From positions 1-64,000 of the forward strand of contig JOBE01000034.1 of NCBI GenBank assembly GCA_000717735.1: a stretch of 64,000 nucleotides of DNA. Direction: 5' to 3'. Every line of letters starts with the position of its first letter. Within the stretch, counting starts at the first letter, position 1. The position numbers were made by a program, and so were the translations under genes. The notes under the pieces were generated by a model that was not told the DNA's origin, did not search any database, and worked only from the letters and a program-made list of their open reading frames with translations. This stretch comes from Streptomyces griseoluteus (GTDB lineage Bacteria > Actinomycetota > Actinomycetes > Streptomycetales > Streptomycetaceae). Of this stretch, positions 19,801 to 29,177 are shown in pieces.

Positions 19801-21909
19801 TTGCCCCCCGAGAAGTCCCCCGAGATGTCCCGCAGAAGGCTCCTCGCGCTGGGTGGAGGCGCCTTCGGTGTCGCCGCCGGCTCGCTGCTGCCGCCGTCGC
19901 TGCAGGCCGCCATGGCCGCGGAGCCCCCGGCCGGGGGGATGTCGGCGGTCCGGCACGTGGTGATCCTGATGCAGGAGAACCGTTCCTTCGATCACTACTT
20001 CGGCACCCTCCGCGGCGTCCGCGGATTCGGCGACCGCAATGCCATCGAGCTGCCCTCCGGCACGTCGGTGTTCGAGCAGCCCGCCGCCCTGGGCCGGACC
20101 GTGCTGCCCTTCCCGATCCGCGGCGCCGCCGAGACCCAGAAGAAGGATCTCCAGTACATCGGGGACCTCGACCACTCCTGGAGCGGCGGCGGCAAGGCCT
20201 GGCACGGCGGCTGGATGGACGGCTGGGTGTCGGCCAAGACCGCCGCCACCATGGCGTACTACGACCGGCAGGACATCCCCCTGCACTACGAGCTCGCCGA
20301 CACCTTCACCGTCTGCGACGCCTACCACTCGTCCGTCCACACCTCGACGAGCCCCAACCGCAACCACCTCTGGTCCGGCTGGACCGGCTTCGAGGCCGAC
20401 GGCAGCCGGGCGGTCACCAACGCCGCGTACGCCGAGGGCACCCACCCCGGCTACGGCTGGCCCACCTACGCCGAGCGTCTCGAAGCCGCCGGACGCAGCT
20501 GGAAGACGTACACCGAGTGGGAGAACTTCACCGACAACAACATCGAGTTCTTCACCACCTTCAAGAAGATCGCGCGGAAGGCGCTCGCCGGAACCGGCGG
20601 GCACACCTTCATGGAGTCCTTCTACGCCGCCGTCCGCGACACCGGCGACGCCACCGAGCGGGCGCGGCTCCTCGGCCTCCTGGAGGAGGGCGTCGCCACC
20701 CTCACCGAGGCCGAGCGCTCCCTCTTCGAGCGCGGACTGCGCCGCGTCGAGAGCGGCACCCTCGCCGACGCCTTCCGCGCCGACGTCGCCGCCGGCACCC
20801 TCCCCGAGGTCTCGTACCTCGTGCCCTCGGCGATCGACTCCGAGCACCCCGGCTCCTCCTCGCCGATCGCCTCCGCCACCCTCGTCTACAAGGTGCTCGA
20901 CGCCCTCGGCGCGCACCCGGACGTGTGGCGCCACACCGTCGTCCTGATCAACTACGACGAGAACGACGGCTTCTTCGACCACGTGCCGCCGCCCGTGCCG
21001 CCCGCCGACAACACGGACGAGCGCTGGAAGGGCCAGCCCACCGGCCTCGGCATCCGCGTCCCGCTGCTCGTCGTCTCCCCCTGGTCGGTCGGCGGCTACG
21101 TCTGCTCCGAGACCTTCGACCACACCTCGGTGATCCGGTTCCTGGAGAAGCTCACCGGCATCGAGGAGCCCAACATCACCCCCTGGCGCCGGGCCGTCAC
21201 CGGCGACCTCACCTCCGCCTTCGACTTCAAGCGGGGCCGCAGGCAGCCGCCCGTCGAGCAGCCGGGCCCGATCCCGCCCTTCACCGGACGCTGGCGGCCG
21301 CAGCCCCCGGCCGTGCAGCGGATGCCCGTGCAGGAGCCCGGCGTCCGCCCCGCCCGGCCGCTTCCGTACCAGCCGGACGCCGCCGCGACCACCGGCACCG
21401 GCGCGGTGACGGTCGCGCTCAGCAACAGGGGCAGGGCGAGCGCGCACTTCGCCCTCTACCCGTACGCGGGCGAGTTCGCCGTCCCCCAGCACCAGGACGT
21501 CAGGGGTACGGGGGAGTGGACCGTCCCCGTTCCGGGTGATCATTACCGCTTCACGATCACCGGCCCCAACGGCTTCCGCCGCGAGTTCGAGGGCCCCGCG
21601 ACGGGCGGCGCCGAGCTGGGCTCCCGCATCGACCACCACGACCGTGACCTGCACCTCACCGTACGGAACACCGGATCGGCCGCCGTCTCCTTCACGGTCA
21701 GGCCGCTCGCGTACGTGGACCCCGAAGACCTCGACGACCTCGGCGACTGGACCCGCACCGTCACCGTGAAGCCCGGGAAGACCCGTACCGTCGTCCACTC
21801 GGCCGCCGACGCGCACGGCTGGTACGACGTCGAGGTGACCGCGCCCGGCGGCTTCCGCCGCCGGCTCATGGGACACATCGAGAACGGTCGCGCCAGCGTC
21901 TCCGGCTGA
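19801..21909 (+). CDS. Tat-exported phosphocholine-type phospholipase C
   Basis: 702-aa secreted phosphoesterase (PF04185; non-hemolytic phospholipase C group) that cleaves phospholipid head groups, probably phosphatidylcholine-like. A twin-arginine signal SRRRLLALGGG begins at residue 10 and a hydrophobic stretch runs to about 40. Active-site motifs are MQENRSFDHYFGT, STSPNRNH and NYDENDGFFDH. Two bacterial phospholipase C C-terminal (DUF756) repeats follow, starting near VTVALSNRGRASAHF and LHLTVRNTGSAAVSF. The TTG at 19801 is chosen because GGAGGT lies six bases upstream; the ATG at 19825 has no such site. It follows the caspase gene by 118 bases with its own regulatory region. Confidence 0.9.
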   Translation: MPPEKSPEMSRRRLLALGGGAFGVAAGSLLPPSLQAAMAAEPPAGGMSAVRHVVILMQENRSFDHYFGTLRGVRGFGDRNAIELPSGTSVFEQPAALGRTVLPFPIRGAAETQKKDLQYIGDLDHSWSGGGKAWHGGWMDGWVSAKTAATMAYYDRQDIPLHYELADTFTVCDAYHSSVHTSTSPNRNHLWSGWTGFEADGSRAVTNAAYAEGTHPGYGWPTYAERLEAAGRSWKTYTEWENFTDNNIEFFTTFKKIARKALAGTGGHTFMESFYAAVRDTGDATERARLLGLLEEGVATLTEAERSLFERGLRRVESGTLADAFRADVAAGTLPEVSYLVPSAIDSEHPGSSSPIASATLVYKVLDALGAHPDVWRHTVVLINYDENDGFFDHVPPPVPPADNTDERWKGQPTGLGIRVPLLVVSPWSVGGYVCSETFDHTSVIRFLEKLTGIEEPNITPWRRAVTGDLTSAFDFKRGRRQPPVEQPGPIPPFTGRWRPQPPAVQRMPVQEPGVRPARPLPYQPDAAATTGTGAVTVALSNRGRASAHFALYPYAGEFAVPQHQDVRGTGEWTVPVPGDHYRFTITGPNGFRREFEGPATGGAELGSRIDHHDRDLHLTVRNTGSAAVSFTVRPLAYVDPEDLDDLGDWTRTVTVKPGKTRTVVHSAADAHGWYDVEVTAPGGFRRRLMGHIENGRASVSG

Positions 21910-22032
21910 GCACCCGCCGTGACCTTCCGTGCCCGGGGTTCAGGACCTTCGTCCCGACCCCCGGGCATGCCTGTGAGTATCGACACGAAACGGGCAAACG
22001 ATCACGTTCGGCTGCCACAGTGGGCCCACGTA

Positions 22033-22054
22033 GTCATGCGTGTCGGTCATGCGT
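22033..22054. repeat. short direct repeat before the MMPL gene
   Basis: gtcatgcgt occurs at 22033-22041 and again at 22046-22054, 13 bases apart. It lies 55-76 bases before the preferred MMPL start and could be a regulator site, or coding if the longer start is real. Confidence 0.3.
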
Positions 22055-22108
22055 TCTTCTCGGGCTGTTCCCGCGAAAGATCCACGAACCACCCAGGGAG
22101 CACGTCCT

Positions 22109-24349
22109 TTGGCAGCCATCGCACGGTGGTGCATCAAGCACCGCCTCGTCGTCGTCCTCCTGTGGCTCCTCGCCCTCGGCGGGGTCGGCACCTCGGCCGT
22201 CGTCGCCGGCAGCGCGTACTCCAACGACTACGAGGTCCCCGGCACCGAGTCCGGCCGTGCCACCGCCCTCCTCGAACGGGGCTTCCACGGCCTCGGCGGC
22301 GACAGCGACACCATCGTCTGGCACACCGACCAGGGCAGCGTCCGCGCCGACGCCGTCGAGAAGCGCATGAGCGCGATGCTCGACGAGGTCGCCGAACTGC
22401 CCGGCATCGCCGCCGTCACCTCCCCGTACGGCGAGACCCCGGGACAGGTCAGCGAGGACGGCCACACCGCCTACGCCGTCGTCACCTTCCACGAGCAGGC
22501 CGACGACATCCCCCAGGCGCAGGCCCGCGCCCTCGTCGACACCGCGAAGGCCGCCGAGGCCGACGGCGTCGCGGTCGAGCTGGGCGGCAGCGCCGTCGCC
22601 CTCACCGAGGCCCCCGGCGGGCACATCGCCGAAGTCGTCGGCGTCGCCGTCGCCGCCGTCGTCCTCTTCCTCGCCTTCGGCTCCCTCGCCGCCTCCGCGC
22701 TCCCCATCGCGACCGCGCTCGTCAGCGTCGGCATCGCCTACTCCGGGATCGTGCTCCTCGGCCACCTCATGACCGTCGCCGACTTCGCCCCCATGCTCGG
22801 CATGCTCGTCGGGCTCGGCGTCGGCATCGACTACGCCCTCTTCATCGTCACCCGGCACCGCAGAGGCCTGAAACGCGGCCTGTCCGTCGCGGAGGCCGCC
22901 GAGACGGCCGTCGCCACCACCGGCCGCGCCGTCGTCTTCGCCGGAGCCACCGTCTGCATCGCGCTGCTCGGCATGCTGATCCTGCGGCTCAGCTTCCTCA
23001 ACGGCGTCGCCATCGCCGCGTCCCTCACCGTCGTCCTCACCGTCGCCGCCTCCGTCACCTTCCTTCCGGCGCTGCTCTCCCTCATCGGCACGCGGGCGCT
23101 GTCCCGGCGCGAACGCCGGACGCTCGCCGAGCACGGGCCGCAGCCCGAACTGCCCACCGGCTTCGCCGCCCGCTGGTCCGCCTTCGTCGAACGGCACCCG
23201 AAGCTGCTCGGGGCCGTCGCCGTCGTCGTCATGGGCTTCCTGGCCCTGCCCACCCTCTCGCTCCACCTCGGCACCTCCGACCAGGGCAACGGCCCGGCGA
23301 CCGCGACCACGCGGCAGGCGTACGACCTGATCGCCGACGGCTTCGGGCCCGGCGTCAACGGTCCGCTCACCCTCGTCGCCGGGCTCGACGGCGCCGACGA
23401 CCGGGTCGCCCTCGACCAGCTGCCCGCCGCGCTCTCCGCCACCCGCGGAGTCGCCTCCGTCTCCCCGGTCACGTACAACAGCTCCGGCGACACCGCCGTC
23501 CTCACCGTCGTCCCCGAGTCCTCGCCCCAGTCGAAGGCCACCAGCGAGCTCGTCGACCGGCTCCGCTCGGACGTCCTCCCGCGGACCGAGGCCGGCACCT
23601 CCCTCGACGTGCACGTCGGCGGTGTCACCGCCTCGTACGACGACTTCGCCGAGATCATCGTCGGCAAGCTGCCGCTCTTCGTCGGCGTCGTCATCGCCCT
23701 CGGCTGTCTGCTGCTCCTGCTCGCCTTCCGCTCGATCGGCATCCCGCTCAAGGCCGCCGCCATGAACGTCGTCGCCGTCGCCGCCGCCTTCGGTGTCGTC
23801 GTGGCGATCTTCCAGTGGGGCTGGGGGAGCGAGCTCCTCGGCCTCGGCAGCGCCGGGCCGATCGAACCCTTCCTCCCGGTGATCATGGTCTCCGTCCTCT
23901 TCGGACTCTCCATGGACTACCAGGTCTTCCTGGTCAGCCGGATGTACGAGGAGTGGCTGGAGACCGGCGACAACCGGCGCGCGGTACGGGTCGGTCTGGC
24001 CGAGACCAGCCGGGTGATCAACTCCGCCGCCGTCATCATGATCTCCGTCTTCCTCGCCTTCGTCCTCTCCGGCGACCGGGTCATCGCGATGTTCGGCATC
24101 GCGCTCGCGGCGGCCGTCGCCCTCGACGCCTTCGTCCTGCGCACCCTCCTCGTTCCCGCGCTCATGCACCTGCTCGGCGGGGCGAACTGGTGGCTGCCCC
24201 GATGGCTCGACCGCCTGCTGCCCCGGATCAGCATCGAACCGCCCGAGTGCCGCGAGGCCGCCGACGCGCGTGCGAAGATCCCCACGCAGTGCGTGACGGT
24301 TCCGGCCGTGGAGGAGAGGATCGAGGATGTTCGCGATATCGCTGGGTGA
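22109..24349 (+). CDS. MMPL-family (RND superfamily) transporter
   Basis: 746-aa inner-membrane exporter with the two-fold MMPL layout: TM1, a large external loop, TM2-6, then the same again. Each half has the diagnostic motif, GVGIDYALFIVTRH near residue 255 and FGLSMDYQVFLVSRM near residue 615, with the proton-relay Asp-Tyr pair. Relatives export lipids, polyketides or drugs. TTG 22109 is preferred because AGGGAG lies eight bases upstream; GTG 22040 and ATG 22049 are in frame but have poor sites. The 3' end overlaps the GNAT gene by 23 bases, so the two are cotranscribed. Confidence 0.85.
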   Translation: MAAIARWCIKHRLVVVLLWLLALGGVGTSAVVAGSAYSNDYEVPGTESGRATALLERGFHGLGGDSDTIVWHTDQGSVRADAVEKRMSAMLDEVAELPGIAAVTSPYGETPGQVSEDGHTAYAVVTFHEQADDIPQAQARALVDTAKAAEADGVAVELGGSAVALTEAPGGHIAEVVGVAVAAVVLFLAFGSLAASALPIATALVSVGIAYSGIVLLGHLMTVADFAPMLGMLVGLGVGIDYALFIVTRHRRGLKRGLSVAEAAETAVATTGRAVVFAGATVCIALLGMLILRLSFLNGVAIAASLTVVLTVAASVTFLPALLSLIGTRALSRRERRTLAEHGPQPELPTGFAARWSAFVERHPKLLGAVAVVVMGFLALPTLSLHLGTSDQGNGPATATTRQAYDLIADGFGPGVNGPLTLVAGLDGADDRVALDQLPAALSATRGVASVSPVTYNSSGDTAVLTVVPESSPQSKATSELVDRLRSDVLPRTEAGTSLDVHVGGVTASYDDFAEIIVGKLPLFVGVVIALGCLLLLLAFRSIGIPLKAAAMNVVAVAAAFGVVVAIFQWGWGSELLGLGSAGPIEPFLPVIMVSVLFGLSMDYQVFLVSRMYEEWLETGDNRRAVRVGLAETSRVINSAAVIMISVFLAFVLSGDRVIAMFGIALAAAVALDAFVLRTLLVPALMHLLGGANWWLPRWLDRLLPRISIEPPECREAADARAKIPTQCVTVPAVEERIEDVRDIAG

Positions 24350-24893
24350 CGACGGCGCGGAGCTGAGGCCCCTGGAGCCCTGGCGGGCCGAGGAGTTCCT
24401 GGCGCACATGGACCGGGGGCGGGACTTCATCGGGCAGCACATCGCCCTGCCGGACTTCGTCGCCGACCTGGACTCCGCCCGCTCCTTCCTGCGCTCGTAC
24501 GCCGAGAAGGCCGCGAGCGACACCGGACGGATCTACGGCATCTGGACCGACGGCACCCTCGTCGGCGGCGTCCTCTTCCGGACGTTCGACGCCACCTCCG
24601 GCACCGCGGAGGCGGGCTGCTGGCTTGAGCCCTCCGCCGCCGGGAACGGCCTGATCACCCGAGCCTGCCGGATCATCATCGACTGGGCGGTCGAGGAGCG
24701 CGGCATCCACCGCGTCGAATGGCACGCCTCCGTGAAGAACGGGGCGAGCATCGCCGTCGCCCGCCGCCTGGGCATGACGCGGGAGGGCGTCCTGCGGGAG
24801 AACTACCCGCACCGCGGCACGCGCACGGACACGGAGGTCTGGGCGGTTCTGGCCCCCGAGTGGCGGGCGGCGAAGGCCGGGGCGGCGTCTTAA
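24327..24893 (+). CDS. GNAT-family N-acetyltransferase, RimJ/RimL-like
   Basis: 188-aa acetyltransferase with the Acetyltransf_3 layout. The acetyl-CoA loop region reads WLEPSAAGNGLITRACR (about residues 96-112) and the C-terminal ASIAVARRLGMTREGVLREN segment is typical of RimL-like enzymes. A ribosome site GAGGAGAGG lies within the end of the MMPL gene, confirming ATG 24327 and translational coupling. Target unknown; ribosomal protein or small-molecule amines are both possible. Confidence 0.87.
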   Translation: MFAISLGDDGAELRPLEPWRAEEFLAHMDRGRDFIGQHIALPDFVADLDSARSFLRSYAEKAASDTGRIYGIWTDGTLVGGVLFRTFDATSGTAEAGCWLEPSAAGNGLITRACRIIIDWAVEERGIHRVEWHASVKNGASIAVARRLGMTREGVLRENYPHRGTRTDTEVWAVLAPEWRAAKAGAAS

Positions 24894-24928
24894 GACGGTT
24901 CTCATGTGCGCCGCCTAGCGTGCGCCGC

Positions 24929-25540
24929 ATGGACACCAAGACGACGACAGAGAAGACCGGCGAGACCGGCGACGGCGCCGAGAGCCCCGAGAGCGCCGGG
25001 GCGGACATCGCCGCGAAGACCGCGAAGACCGCCGAGGCGGCTGAGACCGCGCCCGCCGTGGAGCCGCTGGACGCCGACGACCTCGATCCGGCCGACGAGA
25101 TCGACAAGGACGACGACGAGGACGACGAGGCGCCGTTCCCGGACGAGGCCCCCGCTCCCGCCTCCGCCGGCATCGGCGGCGCCGCCGCGGCCGTGGTGTC
25201 CGCCGCCCTCGGCGTCGTCGCGCTCACCGGCACCTGGACCGGCAAGGTCGTCGCCGAGCGCGAGACCCTCATCGGTCAGATCAAGACCTCCGGATCCGGC
25301 ACCCCGGCCCAGCAGATCTCCGAGATCTACGGCGACGCCTGGCACAGCGTCGCCGTGGTGAACGGCGTCTTCTCGCTCGTCGCCCTGCTCGTGGCCGTCC
25401 TCGTGCTCGTCCTTCCCGGGCGCCCCTCCTGGGTCCGCGCGGTCGCCGTCGCGGGCGCCGTCCTGGGCGGCCTCGGACTGCTCCTGTCGGTCGGTACCTA
25501 CTTCGACCTGTTCCTGAGCCTCCCGACCGCCGGATCCTGA
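24929..25540 (+). CDS. three-helix membrane protein with acidic N-terminal tail
   Basis: 203-aa protein I do not recognise by function. Residues 1-75 are a disordered Thr/Ala/Glu tail that ends in a long Asp/Glu run (DKDDDEDDEAPFPDEAP). Three predicted helices follow (about 80-100, 145-168 and 175-200) with a soluble loop between the first two. The ATG at 24929 has TAGCGT (24916-24921) seven bases upstream, consistent with a leaderless message. It is separated from the GNAT gene by 35 bases. Confidence 0.75.
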   Translation: MDTKTTTEKTGETGDGAESPESAGADIAAKTAKTAEAAETAPAVEPLDADDLDPADEIDKDDDEDDEAPFPDEAPAPASAGIGGAAAAVVSAALGVVALTGTWTGKVVAERETLIGQIKTSGSGTPAQQISEIYGDAWHSVAVVNGVFSLVALLVAVLVLVLPGRPSWVRAVAVAGAVLGGLGLLLSVGTYFDLFLSLPTAGS

Positions 25541-25708
25541 CGCCCCGGCCTGATCCCTCAGGCGGTGCCTAAGGCCCCCCTGAGGACCGCCTAAGGCCCC
25601 CCGTACCCCGAACATGCGGCACTCGCCCGATGTGGCCGCACCCCCTGGGAGACGAAGGTCGAGACATCGCAAGGAGCGATGCCGAGACCGAGACACCAGG
25701 AGCACCCG

Positions 25709-25906
25709 ATGTTCGCGTACGAACTCCACCGCCTGAACCACGCCGAACTCGTCCGTGAGGCCGCCGCCCAGCGTCTGTCCCGCCAGGCCGCCGACTCCGT
25801 CTCCACCGCCCGGGGCCTGCGCCGCCTCGGCCGGCGGAGCGGCGGCCAGGACGCTGAGGGGCGGGTGAGCGACGGCGGACGCAGCCGCTTCGTCCGGGCC
25901 GCGTGA
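25709..25906 (+). CDS. small basic protein upstream of the LAL regulator
   Basis: 65-aa protein, MFAYELHRLNHAELVREAAA followed by an Arg-rich helix. Related small proteins seem common in streptomycetes next to regulator genes, but no function is known to me. ATG 25709 follows AGGAGC at 25699-25704; an ATG at 25679 is in frame but lacks a site. It ends 46 bases before the LAL start. The 168-base gap before it shows only a short G/C-rich direct repeat (ctaaggcccccc twice near 25569-25600). Confidence 0.6.
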   Translation: MFAYELHRLNHAELVREAAAQRLSRQAADSVSTARGLRRLGRRSGGQDAEGRVSDGGRSRFVRAA

Positions 25907-25952
25907 CCCCCGTATGGGCGACAGTACGGACGGCTGTGCGATGCTCGGCGCC

Positions 25953-28900
25953 GTGGAGACCAGGTCAGTCAGCCCCGTGTTCGTCGGCCGTGCCGGCGAA
26001 CTCACCGCCCTCACCGAGGCGCTCTCCCGCGCGACCGCGGGAGAGCCCCAGGCCCTGCTCGTGGGCGGCGAGGCGGGGGTCGGCAAGACCCGGCTCATCG
26101 AGGAGTTCCTCGACACGGCCTGCGACCGGGGCGCCGTCGTCGCGCTCGGCGGCTGCGTCGAACTCGGCGCCGACGGACTGCCCTTCGCCCCCTTCGCCGC
26201 CGCACTGCGCTCGCTGCGCCGCCGGCTCCCCGACGAACTCACCGCGGCCGCCGAAGGACAGGAGAGCGAACTCGCCCGCCTGCTGCCCGAACTCGGCGAA
26301 CCCGGCAGCCACGAATCCTCCGACGAGGACAGCACCGCCCGCCTCTTCGAACTGACCGTACGGCTCCTGGAACGGCTCGCCGCCGACCGCACGATCGTGC
26401 TCGTCCTCGAAGACCTGCACTGGGCCGACGCCTCCACCCGCCACCTCCTCACCTACCTCCTCCGCACCCTCCGCCGCGGCCGCATCGTGGTCGTCGCCAG
26501 CTACCGCGCCGACGACATCCACCGCCGCCACCCGCTGCGCCCCCTCCTCGCCGAACTCGACCGGCTCCGCACCATCCGCCGCATCGAACTCGCCCGCTTC
26601 ACCCGCACCGAGGTGCACCGCCAGCTCACCGGCATCCTCGCCGCCGAACCCGACCCCGGCCTCGTCGAGGAGGTCTTCGAACGCTCCGACGGCAACGCCT
26701 TCTTCGTCGAGGAACTCGTCGTCTCCCACGAGGCGGGCTGCGCCCCCGGCCAGCTCAGCGACTCCCTGCGCGACCTCCTGCTCGTCCGGGTAGAGACGCT
26801 CACCGAGGACGCCCAGCGGGTCGCCAGGATCGTCGCCGAGGGCGGCTCCACCGTCGAGTACGGTCTGCTCGCCGCCGTCGCCCGGCTCACCGAGGACGAA
26901 CTCATCGAGGCGCTCCGGGCCTGCGTCGGCGCCAACATCCTGCTCGCCGTCCCCGACGGCGACGGCTACCGCTTCCGCCACTCCCTCGTCCGCGAGGCCG
27001 TCAGCGACGACCTGCTGCCCGGCGAACGATCCCGCCTCAACCGGCGCTACGCCGAAGCCCTGGAGGCCGACCCCGGGCTCGTCAGGGCCGACGAGCGCGC
27101 CACCCGGCTCGCCACCTACTGGTACCACGCGCACGACTCCGCCAAGGCCCTGCCCGCCGTCCTCCGCGCCTCCGTCGCCACCCGCAAGCGCCACGCCTAC
27201 GCCGAACAACTGCGCCTCCTCGAACGGGCCATGGAACTCTGGGACGAGGCCCCCGCCGAGATCCGCCGCTCGCTGCGACCCATGGACTACGCCGAGGCCT
27301 ACCCGCCCTGCGGCTGCGACCCCGAGACCACCCCGCTCCGGTACCTCGATCTGCTTGCCGAGGCCGCCGTCGCCGCCCGGCTCAGCGGCGACCGCGAACG
27401 CGCCCTGAAGATCGGCAAGACGGCGCTCCGCCTCCTCGACGGCGCGGACGAGAACGACCCGCTCCGCGCCGCCTGGTTCTGGACCGAGCGGGCCCGCCTC
27501 CAGTCCAACCTCGGCCGGGGCGACGGCTGGGAGGAGATCTCCCGCGCCCAGGAACTCGTCAAGGGCCTGCCGCCGTCCGCCGTCCACGCCGCGGTCCTCG
27601 TCGGCGCCGCCGGCTGGGGCATGCTCCGCAACCCCGGACCCGAGGCCCTCACGGCCGCCGAACGCGCCGTCGAATACGCCCGCCACGTCAACGCCGAGTC
27701 GATCGAGCTCAACGCCCGCCTCACCCTCGGCACCCTCATGACCGCGGCAGGGGACGTCGAGACGGGCCTCGCCGAGATGCACGACGTACGGGAACGGACC
27801 ACGGCCCTCGGCCAGTTCACCGAGGCCGCCCGCGCCCACATCAACATCGCCTCCTCCCTGGAAGCCCTCGGCCGCTCCCGCGAGGCCGTCGAACTCTCCG
27901 ACTCCGGCGTCCGTCTCGCCCGCACCTACGGCCTCGTCGACAGCGTCAGCTGGATCGAGGCCAACCGGGCCGAGTCCCTCCTCTCCCTCGGGCACTGGGA
28001 CGAGACCCAGGAGGCCGCCGAACGGCTGCTCCGCTCGGCGTCCAGCAGCAAGCCCCGAGGCTCGGCCTCCCTCCGCCTCGCCCAGCTCGCCGTCGCCCGC
28101 GGCGAACTCGACGCGGCCCGCCGCCACCTCGCCGACGCCCGCGCCGCCTACGGCGCCCGCGACCCGATCCCGCAGTACACCCTGCTCATGGGGCAGATCG
28201 AGATCGCCGTGGCCGCCGCGGAGGGCCGCTTCGCGGACGTCAGGACCCGGCTCGCCGCCGTCGAACAGGCCGGCTTCCCGCCCGGCACCCACCGCTACGG
28301 CTGGCCGCTCGTCCTCACCGCGGCCACCGCCGAGGCCGACAGTCGGGGACTGCCCGCCGCCGCGGAGGGCCGCGCGGAGGCGCTGGACACCATCCGCGCC
28401 TGCGTCCGCCGCCTCGCCACGCCAGCCCCCGTCTGGGCCGCCCACGCCCAGCAGGTCTCCGAGGAGATCGCCCGCGCCGAGGGCCGCGAGTCCGCCGCCC
28501 GCTGGGCCGAGACCGTCGCCGCCTTCGAACCGCTGGAACGCCCCGCCCAGCTGGCCCGCGCCCGGCACCGCCTCGCCGACGCCCTCCTCGTCGAGGGAGG
28601 CCACCGCGAGGAGGCCGCCGCCCTGCTCCGCGAGGCCCACGCCACCGCCGCCCGCCTCGGCGCCCGCCCGCTCCGCGAGGACGTGGAACTCCTCGCCGCC
28701 CGCGCCCGCCTCTCCCTGACACCGGAGAAGCGGGCCGCGGCACCGGCCGAGGCCGCCGACGACACCTTCGGCCTGACCCCTCGCGAGCAGGAGGTCCTGC
28801 GCCTGGTCGCGGCCGGCCGCACCAACCGTCAGATCGCCGAGGAACTGTTCATCTCACCCAAGACGGCCAGCGTCCACGTCTCCAACATCCTCGCCAAGCT

Positions 28901-28970
28901 GGGCGTCGCCGGCCGTGGCGAGGCCGCCGCCCTGGCCCACCGCCTCCACCTCCTCGACACCACTCTCTAA
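25953..28970 (+). CDS. LuxR-family ATP-binding regulator (LAL/MalT-like)
   Basis: 1005-aa transcription factor. An AAA-type ATPase comes first (Walker A GGEAGVGKTRL near residue 39, Walker B VLVLEDLHWAD near 150), then a long helical TPR-like sensor region, then a C-terminal LuxR helix-turn-helix (LTPREQEVLRLVAAGRTNRQ near 940). The length and order are typical of LAL regulators, often pathway activators. GTG 25953 is preferred because GATGCT (25940-25945) sits seven bases before it and related proteins begin METR; ATG 25914 is the longer alternative. Its 3' end is overlapped on the other strand by the DUF6191 gene. Confidence 0.87.
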   Translation: METRSVSPVFVGRAGELTALTEALSRATAGEPQALLVGGEAGVGKTRLIEEFLDTACDRGAVVALGGCVELGADGLPFAPFAAALRSLRRRLPDELTAAAEGQESELARLLPELGEPGSHESSDEDSTARLFELTVRLLERLAADRTIVLVLEDLHWADASTRHLLTYLLRTLRRGRIVVVASYRADDIHRRHPLRPLLAELDRLRTIRRIELARFTRTEVHRQLTGILAAEPDPGLVEEVFERSDGNAFFVEELVVSHEAGCAPGQLSDSLRDLLLVRVETLTEDAQRVARIVAEGGSTVEYGLLAAVARLTEDELIEALRACVGANILLAVPDGDGYRFRHSLVREAVSDDLLPGERSRLNRRYAEALEADPGLVRADERATRLATYWYHAHDSAKALPAVLRASVATRKRHAYAEQLRLLERAMELWDEAPAEIRRSLRPMDYAEAYPPCGCDPETTPLRYLDLLAEAAVAARLSGDRERALKIGKTALRLLDGADENDPLRAAWFWTERARLQSNLGRGDGWEEISRAQELVKGLPPSAVHAAVLVGAAGWGMLRNPGPEALTAAERAVEYARHVNAESIELNARLTLGTLMTAAGDVETGLAEMHDVRERTTALGQFTEAARAHINIASSLEALGRSREAVELSDSGVRLARTYGLVDSVSWIEANRAESLLSLGHWDETQEAAERLLRSASSSKPRGSASLRLAQLAVARGELDAARRHLADARAAYGARDPIPQYTLLMGQIEIAVAAAEGRFADVRTRLAAVEQAGFPPGTHRYGWPLVLTAATAEADSRGLPAAAEGRAEALDTIRACVRRLATPAPVWAAHAQQVSEEIARAEGRESAARWAETVAAFEPLERPAQLARARHRLADALLVEGGHREEAAALLREAHATAARLGARPLREDVELLAARARLSLTPEKRAAAPAEAADDTFGLTPREQEVLRLVAAGRTNRQIAEELFISPKTASVHVSNILAKLGVAGRGEAAALAHRLHLLDTTL

Positions 28971-29168
28971 GCCCACTGAGTCCACTGATTCCCCCGGGGC
29001 CGGGCGGGGCGCCCGTATCGTCACCCGGCCCGAGGTCAGGTCTATCGGTCCGCGCGAAGGATCGGCGTCGCCCGGATCCTCCCTGGTCAGAGCCTGCCTG
29101 CGCAGCTCCTCCTCGGTGTGCCTGCGTCCCGGCGCGAACAGCTCCGCCATCGAGTCGAACACGGTCAC
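28854..29168 (-). CDS. DUF6191-type small protein with extended C terminus
   Basis: 104-aa protein. Residues 1-52 match the streptomycete DUF6191 pattern (SMAELFAPGRRHTEEELRRQ, then LTREDPGDADPSRGPIDLTSGRV). The part after about residue 65 is antisense to the 3' end of the LAL regulator and does not look like family sequence, so the original stop codon has probably been lost. GTG 29168 follows AAGGAGG, which overlaps the stop of the upstream sugar dehydrogenase gene nine bases away, so the two form one operon. Function unknown. Confidence 0.65.
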   Translation of the reverse strand: MTVFDSMAELFAPGRRHTEEELRRQALTREDPGDADPSRGPIDLTSGRVTIRAPRPAPGESVDSVGLESGVEEVEAVGQGGGLATAGDAQLGEDVGDVDAGRLG

Positions 29169-29177
29169 CCGCCTCCT

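Noticed and set aside
22034..24523. Minus-strand frame opposite the MMPL transporter
   Set aside because: Glu/Asp/Gly-rich shadow without a domain; the transporter frame has clear motifs.
25965..28640. Minus-strand open frame of about 890 codons opposite the LAL regulator
   Set aside because: A shadow frame caused by G/C third positions; no family features.
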